A DNA stretch of 64,000 bases. It comes from Mycolicibacterium sp. TUM20985 (lineage in GTDB: Bacteria; Actinomycetota; Actinomycetes; Mycobacteriales; Mycobacteriaceae). Below are positions 8,676 to 16,519 of this stretch, one piece after another. Numbering within the stretch: position 1 is the first letter of the stretch; each line of letters opens with the position of its first letter. The stretch lies in NCBI RefSeq assembly GCF_030295745.1, contig NZ_AP027291.1:372001-436000 (forward strand), read 5' to 3'. The translations under genes and the position numbers were made by a program. A model generated the notes under the pieces. The model had not been told where the DNA came from. It searched no databases and saw nothing but the letters and a program-made list of their open reading frames with translations.

Positions 8676-8921
8676 TCAGCAGGGGTAGCAGGCGAACCCG
8701 CGCCAGCCGTCGTGCCAGATGAATCCCGGCCCGCAACCCTCAGCGCCGGTGCCGCCGACGCAGTTCATCATGTGGATCGGCGACGACGGCGCGGCGGGCG
8801 ACCCCGAGGTGGTGGGGACCGGCGGGGGCGGCGAGACCTGGGCTGCCGACGCGAGGGGAGCCGTCGTGAAGGTGCCCATCGTCAGTGCCGTGACCGCGAC
8901 CGCCATGCCGAATTTCCGCAT
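8676..8921 (-). CDS. Small secreted cysteine-rich protein
   Basis: An 81-residue protein. A GAGGAG ribosome-binding site lies 8 bp upstream of the ATG at 8921. A signal peptide (MRKFGMAVAVTALTMGTF to ASAA) is followed by a Pro/Ser/Thr-rich linker of about 22 residues. The C-terminal module of about 31 residues has four cysteines and many aromatics (NCVGGTGAEGC, FIWHDGWRGFACYPC). The spacing suggests two disulfides in a compact exported mini-domain. The ribosome-binding site rules out the longer frame up to 9287. No function is recognised. The gene ends exactly where the convergent secreted-protein gene ends. Confidence 0.75.
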   Translation of the reverse strand: MRKFGMAVAVTALTMGTFTTAPLASAAQVSPPPPVPTTSGSPAAPSSPIHMMNCVGGTGAEGCGPGFIWHDGWRGFACYPC

Positions 8922-9006
8922 CTGAATTCTCCTCGAGTGATTGAAGATCCGAGGGGTCGAACGGTACGCGGACCGAACCCGCGGCGGGACGTAATTTACC
9001 GAGACG

Positions 9007-9831
9007 TCACTCGCCCTTGAAGTCCGGAGCCCGTTTCGCGAACATCGCGGTAATGCCTTCGTTGAGGTCGTGAGATGGCAGGAACGCCGAGTTCCACGCC
9101 GCGACGTATCGCAAGCTGGCCGACACCTGCGCGATGCGTTGCTCGTCGAGCACGTCCTTGATGCCCTGAACCACCAGTGGCGGGTTCGCGGCGATCTCGG
9201 AGGCGGTCTCGTGGGCGGCGGCGAGTGAGGCATCGGCGTCGGTGAAGACGTCGTTGACCAAACCGATCTTCTCGGCGCGCACTGCATCGATGTCCTTGCC
9301 CGTCAACGCAAGTTCGCGAAGGTGGCCGTCGGAGAGGATCAGCGGCAGCCGGGCCAGACTGCCCACGTCGGCGACCATCGCGAGCTTGACCTCGCGCACC
9401 GAGAACTTTGCGTCGGCGCTGGCGTAGCGGACGTCGACGGCCGAGATGAGGTCCACACCACCGCCGATGCACCAGCCGTGGACCGAGGCGATCACCGGCG
9501 TGCGGCAGTCCGCCACCGCCGTGATGGAACCCTGCATCGCCTTGAGTGCGGTGTGGAACTCGGTGCGCTGCTTGGCCATCGCACCTTCGGTGAGGATCGG
9601 CGCCAGCGTGCCGCCCATCGACACGAGGTCGAGTCCGTAGCTGAAGTTCCGGCCCGACCCGGTCAGCACGATGGCGCGGACTTCGGGATCGGCGTCGAGT
9701 GAAGCGAACGCCTTGGGGAGTTCGGCCCAGAAGGCCGGACCCATCGCGTTGCCCTTGCCGGGACCGGTCAGCGTGACCCGCGCGACGTGAGCATCGACGT
9801 CGACGGTGAGGGATTCGTATGCATCGCCCAT
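9007..9831 (-). CDS. echA21: EchA21, enoyl-CoA hydratase/dienoyl-CoA isomerase family
   Basis: A crotonase-fold protein of 274 residues, the length of Rv3774. The oxyanion-hole segments are GRNFSYGLDL and HGWCIGGGVDLI. The stretch AMVADVGSLARLP carries the Asp of delta3,5-delta2,4-dienoyl-CoA isomerases where classical hydratases have a second glutamate arrangement. Isomerisation of dienoyl-CoA during unsaturated fatty-acid or sterol side-chain oxidation is therefore a better guess than plain hydration. The start at 9831 (MGDAYESL) is chosen over the basic extension to 9936. It stands alone on the minus strand. Confidence 0.9.
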   Translation of the reverse strand: MGDAYESLTVDVDAHVARVTLTGPGKGNAMGPAFWAELPKAFASLDADPEVRAIVLTGSGRNFSYGLDLVSMGGTLAPILTEGAMAKQRTEFHTALKAMQGSITAVADCRTPVIASVHGWCIGGGVDLISAVDVRYASADAKFSVREVKLAMVADVGSLARLPLILSDGHLRELALTGKDIDAVRAEKIGLVNDVFTDADASLAAAHETASEIAANPPLVVQGIKDVLDEQRIAQVSASLRYVAAWNSAFLPSHDLNEGITAMFAKRAPDFKGE

Positions 9832-9875
9832 GCCAGGAAGGCTACGGCCACCACGGGATGACCAGCGGGAGGGGC

Positions 9876-10280
9876 CTAGGGAGGGGTCCCACCGAGCAGG
9901 ATCTCGCTGACCGTGCTGTCGGGTAGGAACGTGCACACCGCGTCTGCCAGCGTCTTCGCGATCTCGGCGTCGCCGGTGCCCAATACCGAGTTCTCGGAGC
10001 TGAGGATCTCCTCGATGACCGCCGTCTTCCCCGCATCATCGAGATCGACGTACTCCGAGCAGGTAACTCCCAGCGCGCCTCCCGGCGGTGGGGCTTCCGA
10101 CGACGTCCGCGGTGTCGAGGTCCGCGGGGACGACGTGGTGGGACGTGACGACGTCGACGTCCTGGTGGACGGACCCGCCTCGGTGGTCATCGCCACCGTG
10201 CCCGGCGTGGTGCGGTCGCAGCCCGCGATGGCACCCGCGACGACGAACGTCGCCGCAGCGACCAGAACGCGCAACCTCAT
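9876..10280 (-). CDS. Putative lipoprotein with Thr/Ser-rich linker
   Basis: 134 residues. A signal peptide with lipobox IAGC (Cys21) marks membrane anchoring. A low-complexity Ser/Thr/Pro stretch (about residues 30-60) follows and is a likely O-mannosylation region. A C-terminal domain of about 70 residues has two cysteines (VTCSEYVDLDD and DAVCTFLPDSTV) and amphipathic helices. The two-cysteine helical pattern is reminiscent of HdeA-like domains in other mycobacterial lipoproteins, but that is only an impression. It lies 17 bp downstream of the DUF4334 gene on the same strand, so it may belong to the hisC2 operon. Confidence 0.75.
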   Translation of the reverse strand: MRLRVLVAAATFVVAGAIAGCDRTTPGTVAMTTEAGPSTRTSTSSRPTTSSPRTSTPRTSSEAPPPGGALGVTCSEYVDLDDAGKTAVIEEILSSENSVLGTGDAEIAKTLADAVCTFLPDSTVSEILLGGTPP

Positions 10281-10297
10281 CTGCGAACCATAGGGGC

Positions 10298-10768
10298 TCA
10301 GACCCGTTCCAGGTAGAAGTAGAGGTGCCGCGGCGAGCCGGAGCTGTCGTCCACCGCACCCTTGCCGTTCATGATGCCCATGACGGCGTCGTCGTCGACC
10401 TTCTTGAAGTGATCGTGCACCGGTGCCCCGTCGTAGACCATCGATGCGGTCACCTCGCCGCGGAACTCCTCGAGCCACAGGCTGGCCTCGCCGTTCATGG
10501 CCTCGGTGTTGGAGAACGTGTTCCCGTCGGCGTCCAGGCACACCAGCGGTTTGGCGTCGGACGCGGAGTGGAACGTCTTCCCGAACCAGTTGAGCCGCTG
10601 CATGAAACCGTTCGCGCGGTGGCCCGTGGCGAACTCCCCGCCCCTCCACTCGCCGATCATGAAGTCGATGGTGGCGGGTTGCAGGGTGTCCCAGAACGCG
10701 TCCAGCTCGGCGTCGGGTATCTCACCGGTGCGTTCGATCAACGCGGCGAACGTCTTTCGCGCGGTCAT
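10298..10768 (-). CDS. GXWXG/DUF4334 domain protein
   Basis: A 156-residue cytosolic protein. The N-terminal module contains IGEWRGGEF (residues 38-46), which matches the GXWXG family core. The C-terminal half (MVYDGAPVHDHFKKVDDDAVMGIMNG) matches DUF4334. The two domains commonly occur fused in actinobacteria and the function is unknown. The beta-rich architecture suggests a small-ligand binding barrel. Its ATG overlaps the TGA of hisC2 as ATGA, so the two are translationally coupled, an arrangement seen also around Rv3772/Rv3773c. Confidence 0.85.
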   Translation of the reverse strand: MTARKTFAALIERTGEIPDAELDAFWDTLQPATIDFMIGEWRGGEFATGHRANGFMQRLNWFGKTFHSASDAKPLVCLDADGNTFSNTEAMNGEASLWLEEFRGEVTASMVYDGAPVHDHFKKVDDDAVMGIMNGKGAVDDSSGSPRHLYFYLERV

Positions 10769-11829
10769 GTCCGTCCGATCCAGCGGGTCGCGAAGTCGAT
10801 GAAGGCGTCGTTCTCGTGGGGGGTGGACACGGTGACGCGGACACCGTCGTGGCCGTAGGGGCGCACCAGCAGCCGGTTGTCGGCGGCGGCGTTGACGAAC
10901 TCGTGGGTGCGTTCGGCCAGCGGCAGCCAGACGAAGTTCGCCTGCGACGGCGGCACGGTGAAACCGGCGTCGCGCAAAGCCGCCGTCACCCTGACGCGTT
11001 CGGCGACCACGGCGTCGGTCCGCGCCAGCAGCTCGTCGGAGGCGTCGATGGAGGCGATGGCCGCGGCCTGGGAGATGCTCGTCGCGGTGAACGGCACGTA
11101 GACCTTGCTGAGGGCTGTGATGACGTCGGGGTCGCCGACGGCATACCCGATGCGGAGACCGGCGAGCCCGTAGGCCTTCGAGAACGTCCGCAGCACAACG
11201 ACATTGCGGTGCGCCCGGACCAGCCCGAAGCTGTCGGGCAGCATCCCGTCGCGGATGTACTCCACGTACGCCTCGTCGATCACGATGAGGATGTCGCCGG
11301 GCACCGCCGCAACGAAGCGTGCCAGCGCGTCGGGATCGACCACGGTCGACGTCGGGTTGTTCGGGTTGCAGATGAAGATCAGCCGCGTGCGGTCGGTGAT
11401 CGCGGCCAGCATCGCGTCGAGGTCGAACGTGTAGTCCCGCAGCGCCACCTGCAACGGTGTGGCGCCTGCGGTGCGGACCTGAAGGGGGTAGATCTCGAAG
11501 CTGCGCCAGCCGAACATGACCTCGTCGCCGACGGACGCCGTGATCTGGATCAGCTGCTGACAGAGGCTGACCGACCCGCTGCCCACCGAGATGTGCTCGG
11601 GCGCAAACGCGCCGTCGTCGAGGTGCTTGGCCAGGCGTTCCTTGAGTTCGACGTATCCGTTGTCGGGGTAGCGGTTGATGGATTCGGTGGCCGCCACGAT
11701 CGCGGCCCGCACGCTGGGCAGCGGACCGTCGACGGTTTCATTGCTGGCGATCTTGATGGCCCCGGGCACTGTCTTCCCCGGCGTGTAGGCGGGCAGATCG
11801 GCCAGCTCGGGGCGCAGGCGGGCGGTCAC
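10765..11829 (-). CDS. hisC2: HisC2, histidinol-phosphate/aromatic aminotransferase
   Basis: A class-I/II PLP aminotransferase of 354 residues, orthologous to Rv3772. Family members act on histidinol phosphate or on aromatic amino acids; a phenylalanine aminotransferase role has been proposed for this branch. The Schiff-base lysine lies in LRTFSKAYGLAGLRIGYAVG (near residue 217). The cofactor-binding FICNPNNPTSTV and DEAYVEY segments are intact. It heads a minus-strand operon with the DUF4334 gene and perhaps the lipoprotein. The upstream 117 bp to the tRNA-Ser gene must hold divergent promoters. Confidence 0.9.
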   Translation of the reverse strand: MTARLRPELADLPAYTPGKTVPGAIKIASNETVDGPLPSVRAAIVAATESINRYPDNGYVELKERLAKHLDDGAFAPEHISVGSGSVSLCQQLIQITASVGDEVMFGWRSFEIYPLQVRTAGATPLQVALRDYTFDLDAMLAAITDRTRLIFICNPNNPTSTVVDPDALARFVAAVPGDILIVIDEAYVEYIRDGMLPDSFGLVRAHRNVVVLRTFSKAYGLAGLRIGYAVGDPDVITALSKVYVPFTATSISQAAAIASIDASDELLARTDAVVAERVRVTAALRDAGFTVPPSQANFVWLPLAERTHEFVNAAADNRLLVRPYGHDGVRVTVSTPHENDAFIDFATRWIGRT

Positions 11830-11929
11830 CCGGACAGTCTAGGGGTGGGCGGGACGCTGCTTTGCCTTCAGCTCGCCTGCGTGTGTACGCTTCTCCCTCG
11901 GCGGTTCCGGGGATCACTTTCGTGTCCGG

Positions 11930-11935
11930 TACCCT
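11930..11935 (+). promoter_or_regulatory. Possible -10 box of the tRNA-Ser/tRNA-Arg unit
   Basis: TACCCT lies 11 bp upstream of the first tRNA base and fits TANNNT. The -35 is not evident. The two tRNAs that follow are 38 bp apart and probably share this promoter. Confidence 0.35.
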
Positions 11936-11946
11936 CGGATCGGTCA

Positions 11947-12036
11947 GGAGGCGTGCCAGAGCGGCCGAATGGGACTCACTGCTAATGAGTTGTCCGTCTT
12001 AAAGCGGACCGGAGGTTCAAATCCTCTCGCCTCCGC
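11947..12036 (+). tRNA. tRNA-Ser(GCT)
   Basis: The acceptor stem GGAGGCG pairs with CGCCTCC (12029-12035), with discriminator G. The anticodon loop CTGCTAA sits between ACTCA and TGAGT, giving GCT. A long variable arm with GTCCGTCTTAAAGCGGAC is present. CCA is encoded at 12037-12039. Confidence 0.97.
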
Positions 12037-12074
12037 CACGACTGGTGCACTCCAGCCGTACAACTGAATGACAG

Positions 12075-12147
12075 GCGCCCGTAGCTCAACGGATAGAGCA
12101 TCTGACTACGGATCAGAAGGTTAGGGGTTCGAATCCCTTCGGGCGCA
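12075..12147 (+). tRNA. tRNA-Arg(ACG)
   Basis: The acceptor stem GCGCCCG pairs with CGGGCGC (12140-12146), with discriminator A. The anticodon loop is CTACGGA in the TCTGA/TCAGA stem, giving ACG. A34 of this tRNA is the substrate that TadA, encoded at 29687 in this window, converts to inosine. CCA is not encoded. Confidence 0.97.
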
Positions 12148-12188
12148 CTCAACGACTGGACACGTCTTCGCAGCTTGGGAGGCGAACC

Positions 12189-12746
12189 ATGCGGGTGCTC
12201 GGCACCATCGGCGTGATCTTGGCAATTGCGGCCCTCAGCGCGGCGCCGCCCGACACGCCGGGTCCGCAGATCATCCTCGCCGACCACACCATCGCGCCGG
12301 ATCCGCCCGCGGATCCGGGCAACGGATCACTTCCCAATGGCGACGCGCTCACGCCCTTCGATGTCCAGGATCCGGCCGTCGGCCGCCTCGATCCGGCCTT
12401 GCTGAGCGCCATTCAGAACGCCTCGACGGCGGCCACCGCGGACGGCATCACCATGACGATCACCTCGGGCTGGCGGTCGCCGGAGTTTCAGCAGCGGTTG
12501 CTCGACGACGCGGTGCACACCTATGGCAGCTTCACCGCGGCGCGGGAGTACGTCCAGACCCCGGAGGCGTCCAAACACGTCGTCGGTGCGGCGGTCGACG
12601 TCGGCGGTGTGAGCGCCGATCAATGGCTCATCGCGAACGGCACCCGTTTCGGGCTCTGTCGGATCTACGCCAACGAACTGTGGCACTTCGAACTGGCGAC
12701 CGGCGCTGACGGCAATTGTCCGCCGCTGCTCCCCAACGCGGGTTAG
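12189..12746 (+). CDS. Secreted D,D-carboxypeptidase, VanY/M15B family
   Basis: A 185-residue exported zinc peptidase that should trim D-Ala-D-Ala ends of peptidoglycan stem peptides. GGGAGG precedes the ATG. A short hydrophobic leader (MRVLGTIGVILAIAALSA) is followed by a disordered Pro/Asp-rich stretch and the catalytic domain (about 65-180). The M15B zinc motif reads SKHVVGAAVDVGG (His, Asp) and the third ligand is in NELWHFEL. ITSGWRSPEFQQRLLDD is the family substrate loop with its conserved Arg. Two cysteines near the C-terminus may pair. It is a single gene directly after tRNA-Arg. Confidence 0.9.
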   Translation: MRVLGTIGVILAIAALSAAPPDTPGPQIILADHTIAPDPPADPGNGSLPNGDALTPFDVQDPAVGRLDPALLSAIQNASTAATADGITMTITSGWRSPEFQQRLLDDAVHTYGSFTAAREYVQTPEASKHVVGAAVDVGGVSADQWLIANGTRFGLCRIYANELWHFELATGADGNCPPLLPNAG

Positions 12747-12825
12747 AACTGTTGCGGCGCAGGGGGAAAGCGCGCACGGGGTCGATTCGACGAAGCCTTC
12801 GAAACCGCAATGCGAGGATGGGCGG

Positions 12826-13218
12826 ATGATGACATCCTCCGTGATCGAGCGCTGGCACCACTTCATCGACGGCGGTCACGACCCCGCCGCCCTCGACGGC
12901 CTCCTCGCCGAGGACTGCGTGTTCTACTCGCCTGCGGTCTTCACGCCCCAGGCGGGTCGCGCCAAGTCGGCGGCATACCTGCTAGCCGCGGCGAAGATGT
13001 TCGGCGGCACCGACTTCCACTACGTCGAGGAGTGGAACGGCGAACGTTCGGCGGTCCTCGAGTTCGCTGCGACGATAGACGGAATCTACGTCAACGGCAT
13101 CGACATGATCGCGTGGAACGACGACGACCGGATCGTGTCGTTCAAGGTGATGATGCGACCCTTCAAGGGGTTGCAGGCGATCATGCCAAGGATGGCCGAG
13201 TTGCTTCAGACGGCGTGA
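12826..13218 (+). CDS. SnoaL/NTF2-like fold protein
   Basis: A 130-residue cone-shaped alpha+beta protein. The opening helix VIERWHHFIDGGHDPAALDGLLAED in part, followed by VFYSPAVF and the late strands DGIYVNGIDMIAW and IVSFKVMMRPFKG, fit the SnoaL-like polyketide-cyclase/limonene-epoxide-hydrolase superfamily. Members bind small hydrophobic ligands; which one is unknown here. No signal peptide is seen. The last 38 bp overlap the 3' end of the convergent GGDEF-EAL gene, so both stops are read through the other gene's coding sequence. Confidence 0.82.
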   Translation: MMTSSVIERWHHFIDGGHDPAALDGLLAEDCVFYSPAVFTPQAGRAKSAAYLLAAAKMFGGTDFHYVEEWNGERSAVLEFAATIDGIYVNGIDMIAWNDDDRIVSFKVMMRPFKGLQAIMPRMAELLQTA

Positions 13219-15529
13219 CCGGACTCGTGGCGTGCGGCTGGATTCCGACGCCGAGCCGAATCGCTTGGGCGGGAACCGGTGGGCTGAAGTAGTGGCCCTG
13301 GGCGAAGCCGCAACCGAAGGACTTCAGCAGTTCGGCGGTGGCCTCGTTCTCGATTCCCTCCGCCACGCTGGTCAGCCCGAAGTCGCGCGCGAGCTCGAGC
13401 ACGGAACGGACGATGGCGGCGGCCCGCTCGTCGTGCAGGATCGGTGCGATGAACTGCCGGTCGAGCTTGAGCTCGTCGACGGGTAGTTCGTGCAGGTAGG
13501 TCATCGCGGCGTAGCCGCTGCCGAAGTCGTCGATGGCCACGCGGACCCCGGACTCCCGCAGCCGGTCCAGCACGGTCCGCGCCCGGACCACGCTGGACAT
13601 CAATAGATCCTCGGTGATCTCGACGGTGAGAGACGACGGCGACATTCCACGCGCGGCGAGCGTGGCCGACACGCGGGCGGGCAGCTCTTCGTCGTTCAGC
13701 GACGGCGCGGACAGGTTGATCGCGACGGGTAGGTCGATACCCGCTGCCTGCCACCCGGTGGCATCCTCGACGGCGCGGTCGAGGACCAGATCGGTGACCA
13801 CCTCCATCAACCCGTTCTCGCGAACCAGCGGCAGGAAGTCGGCGGGCTCGAGCAGGCCGAACTCCGGATGGGGCCAGCGGATCAGCGCCTCGACGCCGAC
13901 CGCCGCCCCCGTCGTCAGGCTGAAGATCGGTTGGTACACCAGATCGAGCTCGCGTTCGTCGATCGCCCGACGCAGGTCCCCGAGGAACTGGATGCGCGCG
14001 AGGCCACCACGCCGTCCGATCTTGGTCGGCTGGCTGGGCAGGTTCAGTTCGGTCACGTTCAGCCGCATGTCGGGGGTGAAGGCACGTGCGCCGACATGCG
14101 CACGTTTGGCCGAGTACATGGCCAGGTCGGCCCGTTTGAACAATTCCTCGGCGGATACGTCAAGGTGGCCGGCGGCCGTGGCCAGCCCGATGCTCAGCCG
14201 CATGTAGACCAAGCGGTCCTCGATCACGAAGGGCTCGTCGAAGGCCCGCACGACGCGTTCGGCGATCTCGTCCACGATCACCGGAGTGTCCTCGACGAGG
14301 ATTCCGAACTCGTCGCCGCCGACCCGGGCGACGGTGTCGCCACGGCGGACGCTGTCCTGGATGCGGTCGGCGACGCTGCGCAGCACGTCGTCGCCAACGG
14401 GATGACCCAGGCCGTCGTTCACCAGCTTGAAATCGTCGAGGTCGGCGAGCAGCACCCCGACCGGTGTCCCGTTGCGCTCGCGGAGCGCCATCGCATGCGC
14501 CAGCCGGTCGGTGAACAGGGCTCGGTTGGCCAAACCGGTCAGTGGGTCGCGCAGGGCCATCTCTGCCACGGTGCCGACCAGCCGGCGGTTCTCCGCCAAG
14601 AGAAGGAACTGCCGGGTCAGGGCGGCGAATATGACGACGAGCCCCGCCACCAGCACGGGCGGGCTGGGACCGGCGTATAGCTCACGGGCGCCGATGACGA
14701 CGGCGAAGGGCACGGGTAGGTAGGGCAGCCAGAGCGATACCCAGGTCGGGGCCCGAAGGTCCGGAGGGGGGTGCACCGGCGGGGCGCCGGGCGTGGCCAG
14801 ACCGCACAGCGCGATGAGGTACAGGCCGCCCACCCAGCCCAAGTGGATCACTGACCAGGTGCCGTCACCGGTGGCACTGAGGTAGAGGAATGCGGCGTCG
14901 CTGACGGAGATCGTCAGCATGCCAGCCGTCGCGAGGAGCGAGGAGACGCGGACGCCGCCGCGCGAGCGCGCCAGGAACATCACCGCGATGGTGATCATCG
15001 CGACGTCGGCGAAGACGTGGGTGATCGTGAGCACCGACGGGTGCCGGGCGTCGTCCGTGACGTCGTAGAGATCGCGAAGCACCACACCCCAGGACACGAC
15101 GAATAGCGAGGTCGCCGTGATGACGCCGTCCAGAAGCAGGCGCACGCCGTACCGGACGCCACCGCGAGGTACCAGCACCGCCGCCGCGCACACGCTGAGC
15201 GGGAGCAGTAGGAAGGTCGCCCCGAAGATCGTCACGGCGTGCGCCGAGGTGCGCCCCGCCTGATGGAAGTACAGGTTGGCCGCGGCACCGGTGAACCAAC
15301 CGGCCGACCCCACCGCCAGGCAGGACGAGGCGACCCGGTTCTGGCCAGTCGTGCGGAACACCGCGGACAGGGCGCACCCGGTCGCGAAGGCGCCGCTGAG
15401 AACCAGCCCGACGAGACCAACGCGGTACCCCGTCTCGGGGCCACCCCACCCCGCCAGTTGCCATGCGGCGAACACGACGAGCAGGGCGGTGGCCACCGCG
15501 ATCACCAAGGTGCGCAACGAGGTCGCCAT
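13181..15529 (-). CDS. Membrane GGDEF-EAL protein (cyclic di-GMP synthesis and breakdown)
   Basis: 782 residues: about eight to nine membrane helices in the first 300, a GGDEF domain (about 330-490) and an EAL domain (about 515-760). The diguanylate cyclase motif VARVGGDEFGIL is intact and carries an RxxD inhibition site (RRGD) five residues before it. The phosphodiesterase half keeps EALIRW, AINLSAPSL, VEITED, IDDFGSG, LKLDRQFI and VAEGIENE. Both activities are therefore plausible in one protein, with the membrane part as sensor. Mycobacteria usually have few c-di-GMP enzymes, and this is not the GAF-GGDEF-EAL type. It is monocistronic and convergent with the SnoaL gene. Confidence 0.92.
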   Translation of the reverse strand: MATSLRTLVIAVATALLVVFAAWQLAGWGGPETGYRVGLVGLVLSGAFATGCALSAVFRTTGQNRVASSCLAVGSAGWFTGAAANLYFHQAGRTSAHAVTIFGATFLLLPLSVCAAAVLVPRGGVRYGVRLLLDGVITATSLFVVSWGVVLRDLYDVTDDARHPSVLTITHVFADVAMITIAVMFLARSRGGVRVSSLLATAGMLTISVSDAAFLYLSATGDGTWSVIHLGWVGGLYLIALCGLATPGAPPVHPPPDLRAPTWVSLWLPYLPVPFAVVIGARELYAGPSPPVLVAGLVVIFAALTRQFLLLAENRRLVGTVAEMALRDPLTGLANRALFTDRLAHAMALRERNGTPVGVLLADLDDFKLVNDGLGHPVGDDVLRSVADRIQDSVRRGDTVARVGGDEFGILVEDTPVIVDEIAERVVRAFDEPFVIEDRLVYMRLSIGLATAAGHLDVSAEELFKRADLAMYSAKRAHVGARAFTPDMRLNVTELNLPSQPTKIGRRGGLARIQFLGDLRRAIDERELDLVYQPIFSLTTGAAVGVEALIRWPHPEFGLLEPADFLPLVRENGLMEVVTDLVLDRAVEDATGWQAAGIDLPVAINLSAPSLNDEELPARVSATLAARGMSPSSLTVEITEDLLMSSVVRARTVLDRLRESGVRVAIDDFGSGYAAMTYLHELPVDELKLDRQFIAPILHDERAAAIVRSVLELARDFGLTSVAEGIENEATAELLKSFGCGFAQGHYFSPPVPAQAIRLGVGIQPHATSPVTPSEATRPSLA

Positions 15530-15629
15530 GGGCCCTCCCGGTGATCCGCCCCAACGGACGCGGACAGCTTACGTCGCACGCCCCGCTCGAGTCTCAGCAA
15601 CGAGATGCCTACATTTCGACACGAGCGGC

Positions 15630-15635
15630 TAGCGT
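15630..15635 (+). promoter_or_regulatory. Likely -10 box for a leaderless phosphodiesterase transcript
   Basis: TAGCGT lies 7 bp before the GTG start at 15643. In mycobacteria a TANNNT box at this distance usually marks transcription beginning at the start codon itself. No Shine-Dalgarno sequence separates them. Confidence 0.45.
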
Positions 15636-15642
15636 TTCGGGG

Positions 15643-16134
15643 GTGGAGTTGTTGTTGATCACCGACACCCACCTGCCGAAGCGGGCCCGCGATTTGCCCG
15701 CGTCGGTGTGGGAGCAGGTAGCGCGGGTCGACGTGGTGTTCCACGCCGGCGACTGGGTGGTACCGGCCCTTCTGGACGATTTGCAGGCCAGGGCCAAGCG
15801 GCTGGTGGGCTGCTGGGGTAACAACGACGGCGAGGAACTGCGGCGACGGCTACCCGAACGGGCCGACGTCGAGCTCGAGGGCGTGCGGTTCACCGTGGTG
15901 CACGAGACGGGCGCCTCCGGGGGCCGGGATCAGCGGATGGCCAAGCTGTATCCCGACGTCGACGTCCTGGTGTTCGGCCACAGCCACATTCCGTGGGACA
16001 CCACCGCGCCGACGGGCCTTCGGCTGTTGAATCCCGGGTCGCCGACCGACCGGCGCAGGCAACCGTTCTGCACCTACATGACGGCGACGGTGGCCGGCTC
16101 GGCGCTCTCCGGCGTCGAACTGCATCGTGTCTGA
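15643..16134 (+). CDS. Calcineurin-like phosphoesterase, YfcE/MJ0936 family
   Basis: A 163-residue cytosolic metallophosphodiesterase. Metal ligands appear in order: LLITDTHLPKRA, VVFHAGDWV, GCWGNNDGEE, VVHETGA (usually GxxH, here His in VHE) and VFGHSHIPWDT. It ends with the family LLNPGSPTDRRRQP segment. It probably hydrolyses phosphodiester bonds of small nucleotides, but the true substrate is unknown. The GTG at 15643 gives the minimal domain; the open frame continues upstream without a ribosome-binding site. Its last 8 bp overlap the MmcQ/YjbR gene, so the two form an operon. Confidence 0.9.
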   Translation: MELLLITDTHLPKRARDLPASVWEQVARVDVVFHAGDWVVPALLDDLQARAKRLVGCWGNNDGEELRRRLPERADVELEGVRFTVVHETGASGGRDQRMAKLYPDVDVLVFGHSHIPWDTTAPTGLRLLNPGSPTDRRRQPFCTYMTATVAGSALSGVELHRV

Positions 16135-16519
16135 CGACCGACCGGCGACGGAGGCCGACGTCCACCGCATCGCCGCGGCCATGCCGCACGTCACGTGCAT
16201 CCAGGGACCGAAGAGCAATCCGGTGTACCAGGTCGGGTCCAAGTCGTTCGTGTTCTTCCGCACCCAGCGTCGCGACGCGCCCTACCCCGACGTCATCGTC
16301 ATCTGGGTGGAGTCCGAGGCGGACAAGGAGGCGTTGGTGCAGGACGCCGACTCGCCGTTCTTCACCACGCCCCACTTCGACGGGCACCCGTCGGTCCTGG
16401 TGCGCGCAAGCGAACTGCATCGAGTTGGCGTCGTCGAATTGCAGGAGTTGATACAGGACGCGTGGTTGTCCCAAGCGTCCACGCGGCGGGCCCGACGGTG
16501 GCTGGACGCCCAGGGCTAG
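16127..16519 (+). CDS. MmcQ/YjbR family protein
   Basis: A 130-residue protein with the CyaY-like fold of the MmcQ/YjbR family: AMPHVTCIQGPKSNPVYQVGSKSFVFF, then PDVIVIWVESEADKEALVQ, then a terminal helix ELQELIQDAWL. Members are described as DNA-binding-like, without a firm function. The start is a GTG inside the end of the phosphodiesterase gene (8-bp overlap), which implies coupled translation. Its stop overlaps the stop region of the convergent permease gene by 4 bp. Confidence 0.85.
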   Translation: MSDDRPATEADVHRIAAAMPHVTCIQGPKSNPVYQVGSKSFVFFRTQRRDAPYPDVIVIWVESEADKEALVQDADSPFFTTPHFDGHPSVLVRASELHRVGVVELQELIQDAWLSQASTRRARRWLDAQG

